Shown here: in pieces, positions 61,664 to 64,000 of the stretch
Layout of the letters: each line of letters begins with the position of its first letter
How positions within the stretch are numbered: the first letter of the stretch is position 1
Origin: Yeosuana sp043876835
GTDB lineage: Bacteria; Bacteroidota; Bacteroidia; Flavobacteriales; Flavobacteriaceae
Length of the DNA: 64,000 nt
Direction of reading: 5' to 3'
Assembly (NCBI RefSeq): GCF_043876835.1
Contig: NZ_JBAWJZ010000001.1
Coordinates: 496,001-560,000, forward strand
Program-made: the position numbers and the translations under genes
The notes under the pieces: model-generated
Databases searched by the model: none
Told to the model about the DNA's origin: nothing
What the model saw: the letters and a program-made list of their open reading frames with translations, nothing else

Positions 61664-63484
61664 ATGTTAGAACTTGCCGGCATTATTATTTTAGGAATAT
61701 TAGCACAATGGGTGGCTTGGAAGTTTAAAATTCCAGCTATTCTCCCTTTAATATTAATTGGTTTATTAGTAGGCCCTATTGCTGCTGCATTTTTAAGTGA
61801 AGATGGCTCAAAATGGATAGAACCTGTTTGGAATGGTACCAAAGGATTATTTCCTGGAGAAGGATTGTTTTATTTTGTTTCTCTGGCTATAAGCATTATT
61901 CTTTTCGAAGGAGGATTAACCTTAAAACGTGCTGAAATAAAACATGTAGGTCCAGTAATAACGAAACTGATTACAGTTGGTTCAGCTATTACATTTTTTG
62001 GGGCAGGGTTATTGGCGCGATATATATTTGGACTCAGTTGGGAAATTTCCTTTTTGTTTTCAGCATTAATAATTGTTACCGGACCAACAGTTATAACACC
62101 TATTTTAAGAAACATACCTCTTAAAAAAGATGTTTCTACAGTATTAAAATGGGAAGGCATTTTAATTGATCCTATTGGTGCTTTAGTGGCGGTATTGGTA
62201 TTTGAATTTATTAGTGTAGAAGGCGATAGAGGTTTTACTAAAACGGCTTTGATAGAATTTGGAAAGATCATCCTTTTTGGAACCACTTTTGGTTTCACAT
62301 TTGCCCACGCCTTAGCATTTGCGGTTAACAAAAAACTTATTCCACACTATTTATTAAATGTTGCATCTCTTTCTGCTGTATTGTTGGTTTTTGTTGAATC
62401 TGAAATTTTTGCTCATGAATCTGGTCTGCTTGCTGTTGTGGTTATGGGGATGGTTTTGGGTAACGGTAAACTGGAAAATATTAAGGAATTGCTTTACTTT
62501 AAAGAATCATTAAGTGTTTTACTTATATCGATTCTGTTTATTTTGTTAGCTGCCAACATTAATATTGACGATTTAATGCTGCTTTATAGATGGGAAACAG
62601 TTGCGCTTTTTGCTTCTGTAGTATTTATTTTAAGACCTATTGGCGTTTTTTTGTCAACCATTGGCTCAAAACTTCAATTTAATGAAAAGCTTTTTATTAG
62701 CTGGGTTGGACCAAGAGGAATTGTTGCAGCAGGTATCGCTTCGCTTTTTGGAAGCAAATTACTAAAAGAAGGGGTTGCTGGCGCTGAATATATTACACCT
62801 TTAGTGTTTATGATTGTTCTTGGAACAGTGTTACTTAATGCTACAACAGCAAGAGTTTTTGCAAAACTTGTTGGAGTATTTCTAAAAAAATCTGAAGGTA
62901 TTTTAATAATTGGAGCATCACAATTTTCTAGGTTAATTGGCAGGTATTTAGAAGACAACGGCAGACACGTTGTTTTAATAGATAGCAACCAAAATAATAT
63001 ACTATTAGCCCAAGACTTAGGATTAGAGGCTTTTAATGTCGACATTTATTCGGAAACTTTGGAAGATAATATAGAACTTAACGATGTTGGGTTTTTAATG
63101 GCACTCACAGGAAGCTCTGACATTAACGAATATGCCATTAATAAATTTAGCCAACAATTTGGAGAAAATGGTTCGTTTAGATTAATTTCTGTTGAAGAAA
63201 TGAGCAATCCCGAAAATAGCCCAAGAGAAGGATTATTTTCACACACAGATGATTTTATAAAGCTTACAGAAGTGGCACGTAAATACCCTATAATTCATGA
63301 AATCGAAATTAAAGATCGTGCTCATTATGAAAAGTTAATTGAAATTACCAATAAGGATGAGGATAGAATCCCTTTATTAGTAATGGATAAACGAGGTGTT
63401 CTTGAAATCATCTCGTCTTATAATACTGCTATTAGTAAAGTAGAAAAAGGGTATAAACTGGTATATTTAGGCAAGCGTTTTTAA
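61664..63484 (+). CDS. Cation:proton antiporter (CPA1/NhaP-like) with TrkA-N domain
   Basis: 606 residues. About 12 membrane segments (LEGGLTLKRAEIKHVGPVI; TGPTVITPILRNIPL; SWVGPRGIVAAGIASLFG), then a cytoplasmic TrkA-N-like Rossmann domain from about 410 (GILIIGASQFSRLIGRYLED) with VLIDSNQNNILLA. CPA1-type Na+/H+ or K+/H+ exchanger controlled by NAD(H) or nucleotide. No membrane-anchored partner gene adjoins it. Ends at a strong terminator shared with the convergent GH31 gene. Confidence 0.91.
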   Translation: MLELAGIIILGILAQWVAWKFKIPAILPLILIGLLVGPIAAAFLSEDGSKWIEPVWNGTKGLFPGEGLFYFVSLAISIILFEGGLTLKRAEIKHVGPVITKLITVGSAITFFGAGLLARYIFGLSWEISFLFSALIIVTGPTVITPILRNIPLKKDVSTVLKWEGILIDPIGALVAVLVFEFISVEGDRGFTKTALIEFGKIILFGTTFGFTFAHALAFAVNKKLIPHYLLNVASLSAVLLVFVESEIFAHESGLLAVVVMGMVLGNGKLENIKELLYFKESLSVLLISILFILLAANINIDDLMLLYRWETVALFASVVFILRPIGVFLSTIGSKLQFNEKLFISWVGPRGIVAAGIASLFGSKLLKEGVAGAEYITPLVFMIVLGTVLLNATTARVFAKLVGVFLKKSEGILIIGASQFSRLIGRYLEDNGRHVVLIDSNQNNILLAQDLGLEAFNVDIYSETLEDNIELNDVGFLMALTGSSDINEYAINKFSQQFGENGSFRLISVEEMSNPENSPREGLFSHTDDFIKLTEVARKYPIIHEIEIKDRAHYEKLIEITNKDEDRIPLLVMDKRGVLEIISSYNTAISKVEKGYKLVYLGKRF

Positions 63485-63500
63485 AAACACTTTATAAAAC

Positions 63501-63531
63501 AAAAACATCCAAAAATTTTTTGGATGTTTTT
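63501..63531. terminator. Bidirectional terminator between the antiporter and the GH31 gene
   Basis: AAAAACATCCAAAAA and TTTTTGGATGTTTTT (63501-63515 and 63517-63531), a 15-bp stem with A- and T-rich ends. Confidence 0.85.
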
Positions 63532-63544
63532 GTTTTAATTAAAA

Positions 63545-64000
63545 TTATAAAATTTGAATTTCTGTAAAACCTTTAGGAATGATGAACGAATTTTCACTTT
63601 TTACCTTTGTTTTTTCAAACAGAAACTCTTCTTTATCAATTATAATTTTAGAAACATTAAAAGGAAACCCGTGTAAGTTTATTTTAAAGGTTTCAAAAGG
63701 CGCAACATATTTGCCAGATTTGTGTTGATGAATGCTTAATTCTGTTTTGGTTCCAATCAAATTTAGATTTCTTAAGCTATAACGGCCTTTTATATAATCA
63801 TAACCATCATGAGCATCCTCATAAATTTGAGAGGATTCTTTACCTTTTTTATAATAAATATCAAGAGTTATTTGTTCAATGGTTTTTTCTCCAACATATT
63901 GTTGTACAGGGTATTTTGGAATGATAGCACCTTCTTTTACAAATATTGGCATACTATCTAAATCTGCATCTACCCAAAGTTCCTGACCTCCTTCAATAAG
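63545..64000 (-). CDS. Glycoside hydrolase family 31 (alpha-glucosidase-like), C-terminal end only
   Basis: The gene runs off the right edge; 151 C-terminal residues are visible. They read LWVDADLDSMPIFVKEGAIIPKYP and TLDIYYKKGKESSQIYEDAHDGYDY, the end of the GH31 proximal beta-domain and the DUF5110-like tail. An internal ATG at 63952 is not the true start, since the frame continues upstream to the edge. GH31 enzymes mostly release glucose from alpha-glucans. Confidence 0.85.
   Translation of the reverse strand, partial: LIEGGQELWVDADLDSMPIFVKEGAIIPKYPVQQYVGEKTIEQITLDIYYKKGKESSQIYEDAHDGYDYIKGRYSLRNLNLIGTKTELSIHQHKSGKYVAPFETFKINLHGFPFNVSKIIIDKEEFLFEKTKVKSENSFIIPKGFTEIQIL

Noticed and set aside
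61870..63246. Antisense frames across the CPA1 antiporter gene
   Set aside because: The sense strand is clearly coding with membrane segments and a TrkA-N domain; the antisense frames show no recognisable domain or promoter.

Overview
The window is AT-rich DNA from a member of the Bacteroidota, most likely a marine Flavobacteriaceae species. The evidence is a SusC/SusD pair with glycan-degrading lipoproteins, a type IX secretion type B sorting domain, many Bacteroidota -7 promoter boxes (TAnnTTTG) in front of genes, weak Shine-Dalgarno signals, a GlnRS-YqeY fusion, and conserved Bacteroidota families (DUF4837-, DUF4175- and DUF2807-like). No rRNA, CRISPR array, transposase or integrase was seen. 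One tRNA gene (Cys) is present.

Layout. 1-9.8 kb (mostly minus strand): the start of rmlB, a Wzz-like polysaccharide protein, a conserved protein with a nucleoside-phosphorylase-like end, a GH3-type adenylating enzyme, an M23 peptidase, tatA (plus strand), a DUF4837 lipoprotein, a LysM lytic transglycosylase and pgk. 10-28.4 kb: housekeeping genes on both strands: holB, a lipid kinase, an OmpH/Skp-like protein, a methyltransferase, mnmG, ybeY, a giant DUF4175 protein, an AlkB-type hydroxylase, gltX, an SPFH protein, glnS-yqeY and folB. 28.5-29.3 kb: tRNA-Cys and a LysE exporter. 29.5-43.5 kb: a polysaccharide utilisation locus transcribed SusC, SusD, two surface lipoproteins, GH16, GH3, with a membrane-bound LuxR-type regulator upstream; laminarin (beta-1,3-glucan) is the probable substrate. 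43.6-49 kb: a GIN-domain protein, rnr, then a 626-bp AT-rich gap followed by rpiB, a zinc/cation exporter and an ElaA-type acetyltransferase. 49-64 kb: an LRR protein with a T9SS signal, OmpA, a CtpA-type protease, rnpA, a hydrolase gene flanked by attC-like hairpins, a small lipoprotein, M1 and S8 peptidases, an MBL hydrolase, two divergent cation/proton antiporters and the end of a GH31 glucosidase.

Points of most interest. (1) Two perfect parS-type palindromes (GTTCCACGTGGAAC) flank mnmG, and a third near-match lies 5 kb away. With the 626-bp gap between rnr and rpiB, which holds DnaA-box-like sequences, this suggests the window is close to the chromosome origin. (2) The hydrolase gene at 53.6-54.6 kb sits between two hairpins whose boundary heptamers are swapped in the way integron cassette insertion would swap them. 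(3) The glucan locus carries a perfect 20-bp hairpin between its binding-protein genes and its enzyme genes. (4) One conserved protein of unknown function ends in what looks like a nucleoside phosphorylase fold.

Gene starts were checked against promoter boxes and signal peptides. Several starts were moved inward (pgk, glnS, folB, the OmpH-like gene, the OmpA gene), and six genes appear to start with TTG.
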